In this document: positions 46,000 through 57,236 of the stretch, piece by piece
How the letters are laid out: every line of letters begins with the position of its first letter
Position numbering within the stretch: the stretch's first letter is position 1
Source: Euonymus europaeus
Lineage: Eukaryota > Streptophyta > Magnoliopsida > Celastrales > Celastraceae
Direction: 5' to 3'
DNA: 64,000 nucleotides
Assembly (NCBI GenBank): GCA_963580455.1
Contig: OY756960.1
Coordinates: forward strand, 3,658,001-3,722,000
Translations under genes and position numbers: made by a program
Notes under the pieces: generated by a model
What the model was told of the DNA's origin: nothing
Databases searched by the model: none
What the model saw: the letters and a program-made list of their open reading frames with translations, nothing else

Positions 46000-46004
46000 A
46001 TTGT

Positions 46005-46685
46005 AATTCCTATAAAGCAGCCAAGCTAGAGGGAGCTATTGCTGAGGCTGAGAAAGTACGAGAAAGAGCGAAGAATTCTTTAGAAAAATACGCACATTAT
46101 TATGAACGTTGGGCTGGCAATCACAAGTCGAGGCAGAAAGCTCTCGAGGATTTACATCGGGTGAAAACTGTCGACATTGTGAAGCTTGTTCACATACAAG
46201 GCACATCTCTGTCTCAGCTTGAGTTCATTGTAGAGGCCTGGCTGCAGATTGTGGAGTGTAGGCGAGTTATCAAGTGGACATATGCTTATGGGTATTACCT
46301 TCCCGAGCATGAGGATGCTAAACGAAATCTTTTCGAGTACTTGCAAGGCGAGGCAGAGTCTGGTTTAGAGAGACTTCATCACTGTGCGGAGGAGGAGATT
46401 AAACAGTTTCTAAATGATGAAGGCCCTTCAAAAGAATTTGATGAATTCCGATCAAAGTTAGCCGGGTTGACCCTTGTCACAAAACATTACTTTGAGAACC
46501 TGGTCAGGGCATTGGAGAATGGCTTAGCAGATGTGGACTCTACACATGCAGGAGGCTCGGAAACGCAGGTGGGAGTAGCAGATGATAGTTTGACGAATTC
46601 TACAGAGTATTTTTTATTTAATGACATGTTACTGTTCTTGATTTTTTTCTTTCATTGCTTTAGGTATATGCTGCACATTTGCTAG
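46005..46685 (+). pseudogene. ARIADNE-like pseudogene, 3' part (C-terminal helical region)
   Basis: This continues the sequence broken at 42659. One open frame covers the Ariadne C-terminal region ([63 protein letters not shown]) and ends after an unrelated hydrophobic tail. Unlike the copy at 19471 it lacks the extra T that breaks that one. The frame also reads back into the LTR to an ATG at 45888, giving a 265-codon LTR-ARIADNE fusion. Confidence 0.85.
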
Positions 46686-46929
46686 TAAAATAATGCAGAA
46701 GTGGTCATGTGTGTTCTAAAAGAATCATATTTTGATTCAGATTTCATAATTGAATGGTCTACAACTTCGTGGAAACCAAAGTAGAGGAGTAGAAGCTAAC
46801 ATATAGTTGAGTTTTGCTTCCCTTCTTCCGATTGAAGGGGGACGAAGTATTGTCCTTTCGTCCTTCAACTTCATCTACAACTTCATTCAATTGTTTCTTT
46901 CCAACCCTTGAAAAACTTGAGGAATTTCA

Positions 46930-47260
46930 TCAATTGCAGCATACTGGTCCATCATAAAATCCAACAAATATATGAACCAAATCAGGGTTTTCGTTCCAGA
47001 ACGAATGTTGCTTCCACGCTCTGTCTACCATTGCATCGACTGGGGCAGCCTTTGTCTCTGGCAGCAAAAATAGGGTGAACGATCCCATCACCAGGTTCAA
47101 TGCAGCAAAGAAGATCCCCACTTTCACTGTGCACAACATTGACAAGAAACCCTGTGCAATTACTAAGGTCAAGAGCATGTTGGCCCCGACAGAGCAGGCA
47201 AGGATCATGACCAGGAATCAACCAGCCAAGAGCCATCACATAAACACAGACCAGGATCAT
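46930..47260 (-). pseudogene. STP-like transporter C-terminal relic, block B copy 2
   Basis: The duplicate of 20705-21035 with a handful of substitutions (for example NMLLTLV for NMLFTLV). It shows the same internal disruption, so the relic was already broken before the block was duplicated. Confidence 0.6.
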
Positions 47261-47724
47261 ACCTCATACAAATAATAACACAGTAGCTTGCATAGAAAGA
47301 AAGCAAGCCTTAAATACGATAAACCAAAAACACAGAATTTTCAGGAGATAACAAACTCACGTTCCCCCGTCAATGTTGAGCTGCTTGTAGAAATTAACAA
47401 CAAACATGCCCACAAGACGTCTTATATTGATCATATCATTATTCCTAAAACAAATTGAGAAGCAGGAACTGCAGGTGCCAAATCCTTCAGAACAGTATGA
47501 TTGTGAGCATGATCATACTTTTCCAAGGGGAGAGGATACTCATTATCTTCAATATGAATAAATGTTGCAGAGATCTTAATGAATGTTTTGGCTAAATTTG
47601 TCATAAGCAATAAATAAGAGGCATATTTTCTCAACTCTTTAGAGAGGAAATTTTTGGGCATCCTTGAAAAGAAAAAAAAGTTGAGAAAACAGCCTCGTTT
47701 AGCAAGGAATTCCATATATATGTT

Positions 47725-50700
47725 TCAAGGAGCTCTGTCAAAGGGCTTTGTGTCATTATAACATGTATCCCAGACAGCTTCCATTGCATCCCTTGCGACT
47801 ACCTCCGAGCAGTATGGGTTGGAACTCAGAGATTGCATCACTCTTCTTCTAATACATTCCTATATTTCACAATAAACACTTAGTTGGCAGAAAGTTTGTC
47901 TACAATGTTGCACGAGAAAAACAAAAGGATAAAGAATTGTAAATCATAAGGATACAGAACTAAATCAGTCAGCCATAGTATACGACCAGGGGAATTTGCA
48001 CAGGAAAAAGATTAGATAAGAAGAAAAAAAAGTGGCATCTGAAGCTCCAATGTGTCATATTATGTATAGAATATTGCTTCCTTTCTTTCTTGACTGATTA
48101 CAATCAGGTGTCTTGAAGAAAATGATGCTTTGATGTCATGACAATGCAAGAAGGATTGTTCAATACAAACCTAAACAGGAACAACATATTCATCTATGGC
48201 GATGTCTCTTTTCTTTCTTGCCCCTATCTTTTTCTTATTATTGATTCCACTTTCAACTTGGTAACCATCATGTTCCAATTCATATTCATAAGATAAAAAA
48301 AACGCATTCAACTGATGCACTAATTTTCATGTTTCTTATCACAAAGGAAGACAGAGAGAGCTTATAGCATTCTGCACTTGACTTATGATAGAGTCCCCCA
48401 TCGCTTAAATGTGGGTGTAAAGTGCTAGTTATAAGTGTAGGCATAGCACATCTAAATCAAAACACCAGATTTTCTTGTGGACTTGGGCTATGATGAACTT
48501 ATAGCCGCGCTCTGGGCCTGCAAGAGAGCTTGGTGGGCCTGGACTCTCCAAGTCTCCAGCGTCCATGAGACATTTGACTTTGGAGAGAAAAAAAAAGTGA
48601 GGGCCCAGTGGGCTCGAACGTATGAATTGTTCTGGTTTCGGTGTGCTGCGTTATATACTCTTATCAACCTATAATTCCACCACGGAGAATAGTACTTCTT
48701 GAAAATTCCTTCAGTGAATGACAACTGAAAATATTACTCTATGAACCTATCATTCCACTATGGAGGATAGTACTTTTTGAAAATTCCTTCAGTGAATGAC
48801 AACTGAAAATATTACTCTATGAACCTATCATTCCACTACGGAGGATAGTACTTTTTGAAAATTCCTTCATTGAATGACAACTGGAAATATTACGTAGCAT
48901 GAAATGCTGACTTAGGACTTGACAGGGAAGAGGAGATTTTAAAAACTAACCAATTATTTTACCTACATTTTGAACCTACTTTTGCACTAAATATTCTAAC
49001 TACGTTTCCTACTGTTAGAAGAAGCAACAGATATTGGTTAGGGTTCATTTTGTTCTAGAAACAATCTGAGAATTTTAAATGTGTTGTTCATTGTTATATT
49101 GCCAATAAACTGAAATGCTTGCTGGATCTACAACATTCCTTGGGTTTTGATGCCAATAACTTGAGCTATTTGATAAGCTTATAGGTATCTTACACGGTTC
49201 AAGCTTAAGATCCTTTGTACAACATTTCTTAACTCTGCTACATCTTTAGTAAGAATCTTCTCATTTCTAGCCCGTAGATTCAGATTAGAAGACCTATTAT
49301 TTAAAGGGAAACTTCCTAAATTGCAAGTTCTCCATTCACTTTTAAATGCCAAATTGACATAAGTCTAGAGACAAACTTTTGACATTATGAGGATGGCAGA
49401 TGACTGCTTCATATAATCTTGTGAATTAGAGAAACAGTGATCTGGAGTCGAAGTATATCTAAATATTTAAGTTCAAACAAAATGAACTAAACTCACTTGG
49501 TCATGGCCTCGTAATTTGAAATGACCACGCAGCAGTTCTCATTTGAAGTGGCAATCACCACTAAGATGGCCAGCACGAATCTGGATTAAAACTTAAAAGA
49601 AAGAACAGAGGATAAAAGATGCCTCGATAATGAACAGGGCAGCAAAAAGAAATCAATAAATACACACAAAACTCAGCACGTAACATGTACAGTTGTGGCC
49701 CTGGCACATACCTCACTACAGGCATGATGAGCACAATTAGTCCAGTCCAAGTTTGAGGCACGACAATCATCATATGCATGAATTAGCTCATGCATAACCG
49801 TTTGGTTGATGTCATCTTGAAGATTTATATGATTACTGCATACCCTAATCTAAAAAATGGACAAAACAAATTGTAGTAGCTACAGGCAGCATGATAATAT
49901 TAATCAAAAATTCAAAAGTAAGAGCTAGGGAAAATTATTGTAACAAAACACTTTAGCATGTCAGAGCGGAAGAACTTACAAGAAATGAAGTACTTCAGAA
50001 CTCAGCTCTGTCAATCAATCAAATATCAACAATTTTCCCACAAAAATGAATGAATTAAATTGGCATATTATCCTTGCAAACTATTTTCAGAACTCCTCAT
50101 ACTTAAATGTTATAATATCTCTTCTCCGAAAGACTGTTTAAAAAGCAATCAAAATATTAAATGGTCCCACTTGGCTTCATTTTCACTAGATAAACAAAAC
50201 CAAGATGAGAAAATTTAAATCCCAGCATAATAGTAACGATTTTCATGCTTCAATTAGTTGTCAAATTAATCAATAACATCACAAAAAAGCGAAGGATTGT
50301 TACCCCCATAGTCCGAACATAATGACCAGTCATCTTCATCTCACAGTGCACAGCCTTGAAGAAGTTGTCACTCACTCCACACCCAGCTTTCTCCATATGT
50401 TCCCTCAAAAATTTCACCATGGGTGCTATTATCCACAAGTAAAATTGTAAAAATATAAGAAAAAAATAAGGAAGATTCACAAATGAAGCACAACAAAATT
50501 TCTTGAATAAGAAGGCTCGAATAGCCACAGATGGTCTTTCCAGTAGCTCAAATGGAAACACAACAGAATTGCAAGTTCAAACATTCTTCTCCTAATAGTT
50601 TAAGAATGAAACAGAGCATACTATAAAACTCAAAATCCTAAAACCCTAAACCTGCAATATGTGAAAGGATGACGGGTTTGAATAAAAAATGTTGATGCTT

Positions 50701-50793
50701 ACTTCGAAGACTACGTTGAATCATATCCTGGCATTCATCTACGGTCCGACCCAGATTGTCGGCAGAAGAGGAAACTTCGGCCTCCTCTGCCAT
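47725..50793 (-). pseudogene. ATP23: ATP23 copy 2, nonsense-mutated
   Basis: The exon structure is identical to the intact copy: 50703-50793, 50304-50425, 49712-49849, 49497-49580, 47725-47859, with all splice borders kept. In exon 4 the codon after CHFK has changed from CGA to TGA (plus-strand TCA at 49539-49541), stopping translation at codon 131 of 189. The catalytic HELIH in exon 3 is retained, but the C-terminal third, including NPYCSE and the conserved C-terminus, is lost. Other changes are mild (QDDIN for QDEVN, CRASN for CRAAN). The stop lies upstream of the last intron, so the mRNA should be a nonsense-mediated decay target. Confidence 0.9.
48640..48900. repeat. 78-bp tandem repeat in ATP23 copy 2 intron 4
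   Basis: GAATGACAAC recurs at 48716, 48794 and 48872, exactly 78 bp apart. It corresponds to 22446-22650, where the middle unit is shorter. Confidence 0.85.
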
Positions 50794-52637
50794 TTTTGTT
50801 GAGTGAGGACTGAGGAGCAAGGTAGTCAAAATTGAGATAAAATCGAAAAGAACTGTAAAACCATATCAAAAAATCGTAAGATTTTACGTATTTGGTACAA
50901 TTAAGTATAATTATCAATAATATAATGCAAAAAAAAAATCCAACAATCACACAGAGCATGTTCAATGACATGTTTAAACATAAAAAAACTATAATAACCA
51001 CACAATAACATATTAATGTCGCATGATGACACAAAACAAGTTTCAACATCATATATAGTAAACATAAATATAGCACAAGTTCATAACCATCACACAAGGT
51101 GCCCATACTTCAAAATCGTTAAAATCCTTGAAAATCGTTGATTTTACAATTCTATATGATTTTATAAACAAAATTGCACGATTTTGCACCAATAACGATT
51201 TTAATCCAATTTAACTATATTTTGCTAGTTTGAATCGTATGATTTTAGGAATATATTCGTAATTTTAACTACCTTGGATCCACTATGTTGAAACTGCATC
51301 CTAATTGTAATTAATAAAGAAGATTCTTTCCCACTTCCAAAAGTGTAAATGCAATTGCAAATTGCTCACCCATTTGTTTGTGTTAAGTTCAATGGACAAA
51401 AATCATTTAGATTGAAATCGATATTTTCTCAGGTGCTGGTATGAACCATTTTTGTTTCGGGGCAACAACTATCCCAATTTTACAAATTACAACATAAAAT
51501 GCTTAAAATAAAAGGTGGCCCGAAAATGGTTATGATCATGAAATAATCGACAATAAGCACTGCAAAAAGATGAGACAAATAAGCAACAAGTGGTCTAATT
51601 ATTTCAACAAGAAATTGGAATCACTTATAAAAAACCCAAAACAAATTTAACACCTACTATTCTACCTTACAAATTGGAATCATTTTAAGAAATGCTGTGT
51701 TCTTTAATCTTACTGTTGTTACTTTAAAGTTACTTGAGACCAGCAATACGGTTTGTTTCATAATGGGACACCAACACACCCCTCTTTTCCTCGTCCTTTC
51801 CTCACCTGTGCCACTCTATCTCTCCCAAACCAAAGCAACATTTTCTTCATTTTTTCTTTTTAGAAAAACCGCACCCATTTTCTTTCCTCTCCACTTCACT
51901 GCCGAACACGCAAGCCCTAAGAAAACTAAAATATATACGGACATATACACACACACATACAATATATGCACACACATATATTCACAGAATATATGTGAAT
52001 ATATTTTCACATATATACACACATATGTCCACATACACACATATGCACAGAATATTTTCAGATTAAATACGGAAAAATCCAATGAAACAAAGCTGCCAAT
52101 GAACTACACAATGAAAGATGGAGGAGGGGATGTTGTTTTGATGAAGAGGATTAATGAATGCTTCCCCCTATGCCGAGGCTTAGCCTCACAAAGAAGGAAA
52201 GCAATCCCTCTTCAATCAAACAAGTGTTCAACGAGATACAAAAAAAAATCTATACCGAAATTTATGAAATCAAAAACAAACCAAGAGAAAAAAGAGATGG
52301 GTATTACCTTCCAATGGAAACCCCAAACCAAACAAGAAACCAAAACCCCAAAGGAAATCTCTCCTTTTCCCTCACTGCTCACCCGTTTTTCTCTCTACCC
52401 CAACCTCTCTCTTTTCTTTTCTTTTGCTCACCTACTTTCTCTCTTTCTTTTTCTCACAGCCGAATTTTTCCTGACAACGGAACCCCCTTCCTCTTTCTTC
52501 TTTGTGCTCCTCCCTCCCTCCCTCCCTCCTTCTGCCTCTCCCCCTCCACTGGTGAGGCGCATCGGTCCTCAAGTCTTGGGAACTTTTTCTTATGGGCTAG
52601 GTTTTCTCAAGGAGTCATTCTCGCGTTTTTTTTGGGT
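50794..52637. other. Upstream flank of ATP23 copy 2, no supported gene
   Basis: Matches 24555-26265. About 170 bp (50945-51115) has no counterpart in the other copy and contains an ATAACACATA-rich stretch. The long plus-strand open frame here is low-complexity and not conserved in frame. Confidence 0.5.
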
Positions 52638-53530
52638 TTTCAGTCTTAGAACCAAATTTGAGGAAAAATTATATTAAAAGTTAGGTCCAATCAAAATCAA
52701 ACAAATAAAAACTAAATACACCAATCATGCAAAGAAACAAGTGACAGAACATTGAAAAATGGTAGTCGAAGGGAACTAACCTTCCACCACAGTTTATAGT
52801 CTTCTGCAGTGAAGTGAATTAAGGAACTCTAATTAGATCAATTGAGACGAAGCTATAATGTAAAAATAAAAATGAATGATTAGAGAAACGGATTCTGGTA
52901 AGCCATCACCTCCATTAGATATCTTTCATTTGCCTTAAGATGAAGGAAAGGCACGTACATTTATGCGATCATTTTAAATTGATAGTATCTGTTTGCCGAA
53001 TAATTTGGGTGTAAAATAAAATCAAACAAAATGTAAGGAACAAACCTCCTACGACAAAATTCAAAAGAGAGCGTAATTTGAAAGATAGCATCCAAGGGGC
53101 GCAAGAAAAATGCAAATGTTTTGAGTCTACATGATTAAGTTAGTCTAAATGTCTTAACATGTATATGAATGTGATTCTGTGTGTTAGACTACTGCTTGTG
53201 TCTTATCTTCATTTGGAGCCGTTTACCCATTTTTTTTAAAGTCAGATCTGCTCTCTAAAGCTTTAATTTACTTTCTCTAAGAAGGTAAGGAATTTCCTTG
53301 ATTCTATTGGAATTTATTCTAGAAAATCTTCCTCGGTCATGACCAAGGTTGCAACTCCTTTGGGAAAAGATGATGGAACATCTAAATCTACTAGCAGTAC
53401 AGATACATCTCAAATGATTTTCATAGCAGATTCCATAGAAGTTTAATTACAAAGCTGGTTGGAGGTGTTGTGAGTTTATTTCAAAACCTCAAAGTCCCAC
53501 ATGGAAGAAATCCAAATTTGAGATATGGTT
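52638..53530. other. Intergenic, no gene
   Basis: No supported coding region. A phrase AAGTCCCACATGGAAGAAATCC at about 53492 resembles the AGTCCCACAT-type motif near some plant TRIM or solo-LTR starts. Confidence 0.4.
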
Positions 53531-53531
53531 T

Positions 53532-53870
53532 ATTGGTAGTGGGCTCGCGCGCATTTATTACCATATTGGTAGTGGGCTCGCGCGCATTTATTTTAATTTT
53601 TGCAACACCAATTGAGCAAGTCTTGCCTTACCTGTCTGGAACAATTCTCACGCACATACTACAGAGCCTGCCATCCGTTTCATAGCTACAAAAATCCATT
53701 ACTTCTCTTGCTTCCAGATTTTAATTTATTTTATTTTAATTTTTGCAACACCAATTGAACAAGTCTTGCCTTACCTGTCTGGACCTAACACTTATTCTTA
53801 TATATACTACAGAGCATGCCATCCGTTTCATAGCTACAAAAATCCATTACTTCTCTGCTGCTGCTGTCCG
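53532..53870. repeat. Two nested tandem duplications (32 bp and 143 bp)
   Basis: ATTGGTAGTGGGCTCGCG is repeated at 53532 and 53564 (32-bp spacing). TTTTAATTTTTGCAACACC.. through ..CATTACTTCTCT is repeated from 53591 and 53734 (143-bp spacing, small internal indels). Confidence 0.85.
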
Positions 53871-54309
53871 TTTGCTTTCTGTTGTTGTTCCTGCTCCCAT
53901 TTACTGGAAGAGCTTGTTGAATCCTGGAGGATACCAAAAATATCCTTAAGGACAGTGCCCTTACACACGCCTCAAGCTTCGTTGCTCTGTTGTTAGTATT
54001 AAGCAGGAGGTTTCACCTGGACACCAGCACTAACATTAAAACTCTTAATAGGATTCAAAAGCCAAAGACCAACTTCAAATGATGTGATGCAACTGTCGTC
54101 ATGTCATGTCGTATTGAGTTGAATCCTCCAGTGCCATGTTTTCTGTGAAGTCCTATTGAGTGGCAGCAGGCCACCTGAGAAGGGAATAGCTAAGGAAGAT
54201 AGGGGGAAGAATCTGCATGCAGCTCTTCATCCATCTCATCTATTTGTACTGATTAAAGTATGAGCGACCGCCGAAAGAAATTGGATTGTTTTCATTGCTA
54301 ATAGCTTTT

Positions 54310-54441
54310 TTAATGCCTATGTTTCTGAACTGCTGCTACTCTAGCTGCATCTGCTGCTCGGTTAGCGGCTGCGACTGCCCTATTTACCTTTTCATCAACC
54401 ATAGCCACATCATAACCTTTCTCTGCAGCTTGACTTGCTTC
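54310..54441 (-). CDS. Orphan terminal exon, alanine-rich, unrecognised
   Basis: On the minus strand an acceptor (TTCAG) at 54442-54446 opens a 43-codon frame ending in TAA at 54310-54312. It reads EASQAAEKGYDVAMVDEK and continues with NRAVAAANRAADAARVAAVQK. The composition looks like a helical C-terminal exon, but no upstream exon is visible in the window and I cannot name the family. It may be the last exon of a lost gene. Confidence 0.35.
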   Translation of the reverse strand, partial: EASQAAEKGYDVAMVDEKVNRAVAAANRAADAARVAAVQKHRH

Positions 54442-54446
54442 CTGAA

Positions 54447-55023
54447 TGTTAATACAAATCCGTCAAAAATCAGATATGAATATTATTTATGTTTCAAATA
54501 TATAATTATAATTTAGAAAGAAACAGAACAGGGACAGTGTATTTAGCAATTAACATTTATCAGACACGACAAATAAATCTTCTAAACAATCGCATAGGTA
54601 GAGTTGATGGTTTCTACACAAATAGTTTTGGCTAAGTACAGGGGACCTGTTATACACTGTGTCTCTCAAGAACCTATGCAAAACCGTCAATAAAAAATAA
54701 AAAATAAAAAATAAAAATCCATGCAAGGGGAATTCTACAATCTTAGATTGCACACAGAGTTGAAATCGGAAGAGAAGCCTGTGCCTTCCGTTTCGATTTG
54801 GATTTCTGATTTCTTCTGATGCATTTACATATGGAAAATTCATTTGCGATTTTGCGGAAATCGATTTTTGAATCTCTCTTTTTCAATGCAATTTTGATTT
54901 TCCTGGGAATATGCGTACATTTTATGATTTCTAATCAGTAATAACAGATTATCAGTTCTGCTAAATTTATCCTCCGTAATTAAATAAATTTTTATATCCA
55001 TTTTTTTCATTTTCTTTTCATAA
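54447..55023. other. Intergenic, no gene
   Basis: AT-rich. An (AAAAAT)n-like run lies at 54688-54717. No supported coding sequence. Confidence 0.4.
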
Positions 55024-55032
55024 TAATTTTTT

Positions 55033-56890
55033 GGGAGATTCACCAATAAATCCTTTAATAGAAATATATATTTCATTCACTCCTTTCAATTTTTTAATAT
55101 TTCAAAACATCCTTTAAATAATTATGGACAAAAGTACCCTTATTTCAATAAATCCTTATGTGTATGACATATGCTGACATCACCAGATTCTTTTTATTTT
55201 TTTCTTTTAAAAACTTTAAAACAGTTTTATCTCTCAAAATACAAGTCGAATTTTTTTAAAAAAAATATATTCATAATCAACACGAAAAACTCTTTCCAAT
55301 GAGATCCATCATCGATATGTTTAAATGTTCATTTGTCAAATCTTCTGAATGAACTCAGAGGATTTCTCAAACTTATCCAGGATTCAGAGGATTTCTCAAA
55401 ACTCATTAAAACCAATCAAAAGAGTTTTCAAAATTAAGCAAATAAATTCAGATGATTTCATAAAAATATATCAAAAAAATATAGATTTTTTGAAAATAAA
55501 AGGAAAACAACAAAAAATTTCAGAAGATTTCACAAACTTGTCATAAATTTAGAGGATTTCACAAAAATTATCAAAATAAATCAAATAAATTTTTGAAATT
55601 AAGCAAAAAAAAAATAGAGGATTGCATAAAATATATAATAAAAATTATAAGAATTTTTGAAAATCAAACAAAAAATAACCTGAAACTCTAAATCCTAAAC
55701 CTAAAATCCCAAAATCCTAAATATTAAATCCTAATATCTTAAATCTCAAAATCATAAAGTATAAACACTAAACTCTAATATTTTAAACACAGACTCTTAA
55801 ACTTACAACTTATAACCAGAAATCCTCTGAATTTTTCATAAATCCTCTGAATGTAAACAATTCTAGTTTTAATTTTGAACGAAAAAATCTTATAAATAAT
55901 TAAGAAGAATTTACAAAAATAAGAAGAAATCTTAAAATTCTACTAACATATATTCCTAAACCTTAAACCTTAAGTCATAAACCCCAAAATCCTAAATAAT
56001 GAATTATGTTCTCCTAAACCCTAAAACCTTATACCATAAACTCTAAACTCTAATATCTTAAACTTCAAAACCCTAAACTTTATCAAAATGAAACAAAAAA
56101 CAACTAAAAATTTAGATGATTAGAGGATTTCTCAAACTTATCAAGAATTCAGATAATTTTACAAAACTCACCAAAACAATTCAGAAGAGTTTTTGAAATT
56201 ATGCAAAAAAAAAATCAGAGGATTTCTTACCCAGAATTCAGAGGATTTTCGCAAAAGTCACCAAAACGGTTAAAATTTTTTATGGTATTTGGTTTTGTTT
56301 AAAATATGAATTGAATTTTATTATAATATTATTCTCATAAGTTATTAGTTTTGGTTGTTAGTGAAGAATGTAATAAAAATATTGACATTTGTATTGAATA
56401 ACTTTTTGTTGATGGATAAGTGTTTCATTGTTGATTTTGATAATATAATGATTCATAGATTTTAATGTATATGCATAGGTTACTGAGTCAACTAAATTTT
56501 GCTCATGTGAGTGCATGCACTTAATTTTCATGAAAGAAAAAAAAATTGGTTGATCGACTCTTCACTTTGATTCATCAAAAGTGAAAATATTAATTTATCT
56601 TTAAAAACATATAGATATAATACATGATTTTCATCCAACTTTCTAAGATTGTATTTATATTTATTTTATTATAATAATTATTTCCTAAATAAGGAGCAAT
56701 CATGTACTAATAAAAATAAGGATAGGTTTAAATGAGGGGAGGGTAAAATTGTCATTAATTGAGGTTAAAATTTAAAGTTATCCTTATTGAGCTAAGTTTT
56801 AAATAATTGGGGATGTATTGGGCTACAAACTTTTCAAAAAGACTAAATGGAATATAAAGTTCATATAAAGGACTTATCACCAAATAATCC
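55033..56890. mobile_element. Mutator-like (MULE) non-autonomous element, 1858 bp
   Basis: The left end GGGAGATTCACCAATAAATCC and right end, read inverted, GGATTATTTGGTGATAAGTCC form degenerate long terminal inverted repeats that stay alignable for about 60 bp. The 9-bp TAATTTTTT flanks both sides (55024-55032 and 56891-56899), the target length expected for Mutator-type elements. The interior has no transposase. It is built of many degenerate units of TCAGAGGATTTCTCAAA in both orientations (for example 55356, 55382 and inverted at about 55829) plus AAACCCTAAA-like phrases. Confidence 0.65.
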
Positions 56891-57236
56891 TAATTTTTTT
56901 TACAAAAGCAGAAATTATTTTTTAACACTGACCGAGTCAACATCCACTTGTCATAATTGAAAATAGACGGTACGACGTCAAGTACTTTAGCCGGACTGGA
57001 CGCTAGTAGAATCCCTTTATGGCAACTCCAAATGAACAATTATGACAATGAAAGTGTTTGATTCATCCCCCAATAATTTAGGGTGAACATTTTTTTGGTG
57101 TCAACATCTAACCTCCTGGTTTTGTTAAAAAAAATATATTTTTTTATAATAGGACCATCTCTTGTTTACAATCATTCCCCTGTTCAGATAAAACTTACAC
57201 TTTGTTTAGAATGATTCGTCCTACATTGTTGCACAC

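Larger units (their letters stand above)
42351..52637. repeat. Segmental duplication block B, copy 2, with nested LTR element
   Basis: Collinear with 19471-26265 apart from the insertion at 42660-46004 and small indels. Here the ARIADNE-like sequence continues leftward past the block edge to 41654, so this is the source-like copy. The right edge is the TTTTTTTTGGGT run near 52637. Confidence 0.93.

Noticed and set aside
55033..56890. Telomere-like AAACCCTAAA phrases
   Set aside because: Only scattered short degenerate phrases within the Mutator-like element, not an interstitial telomeric array.
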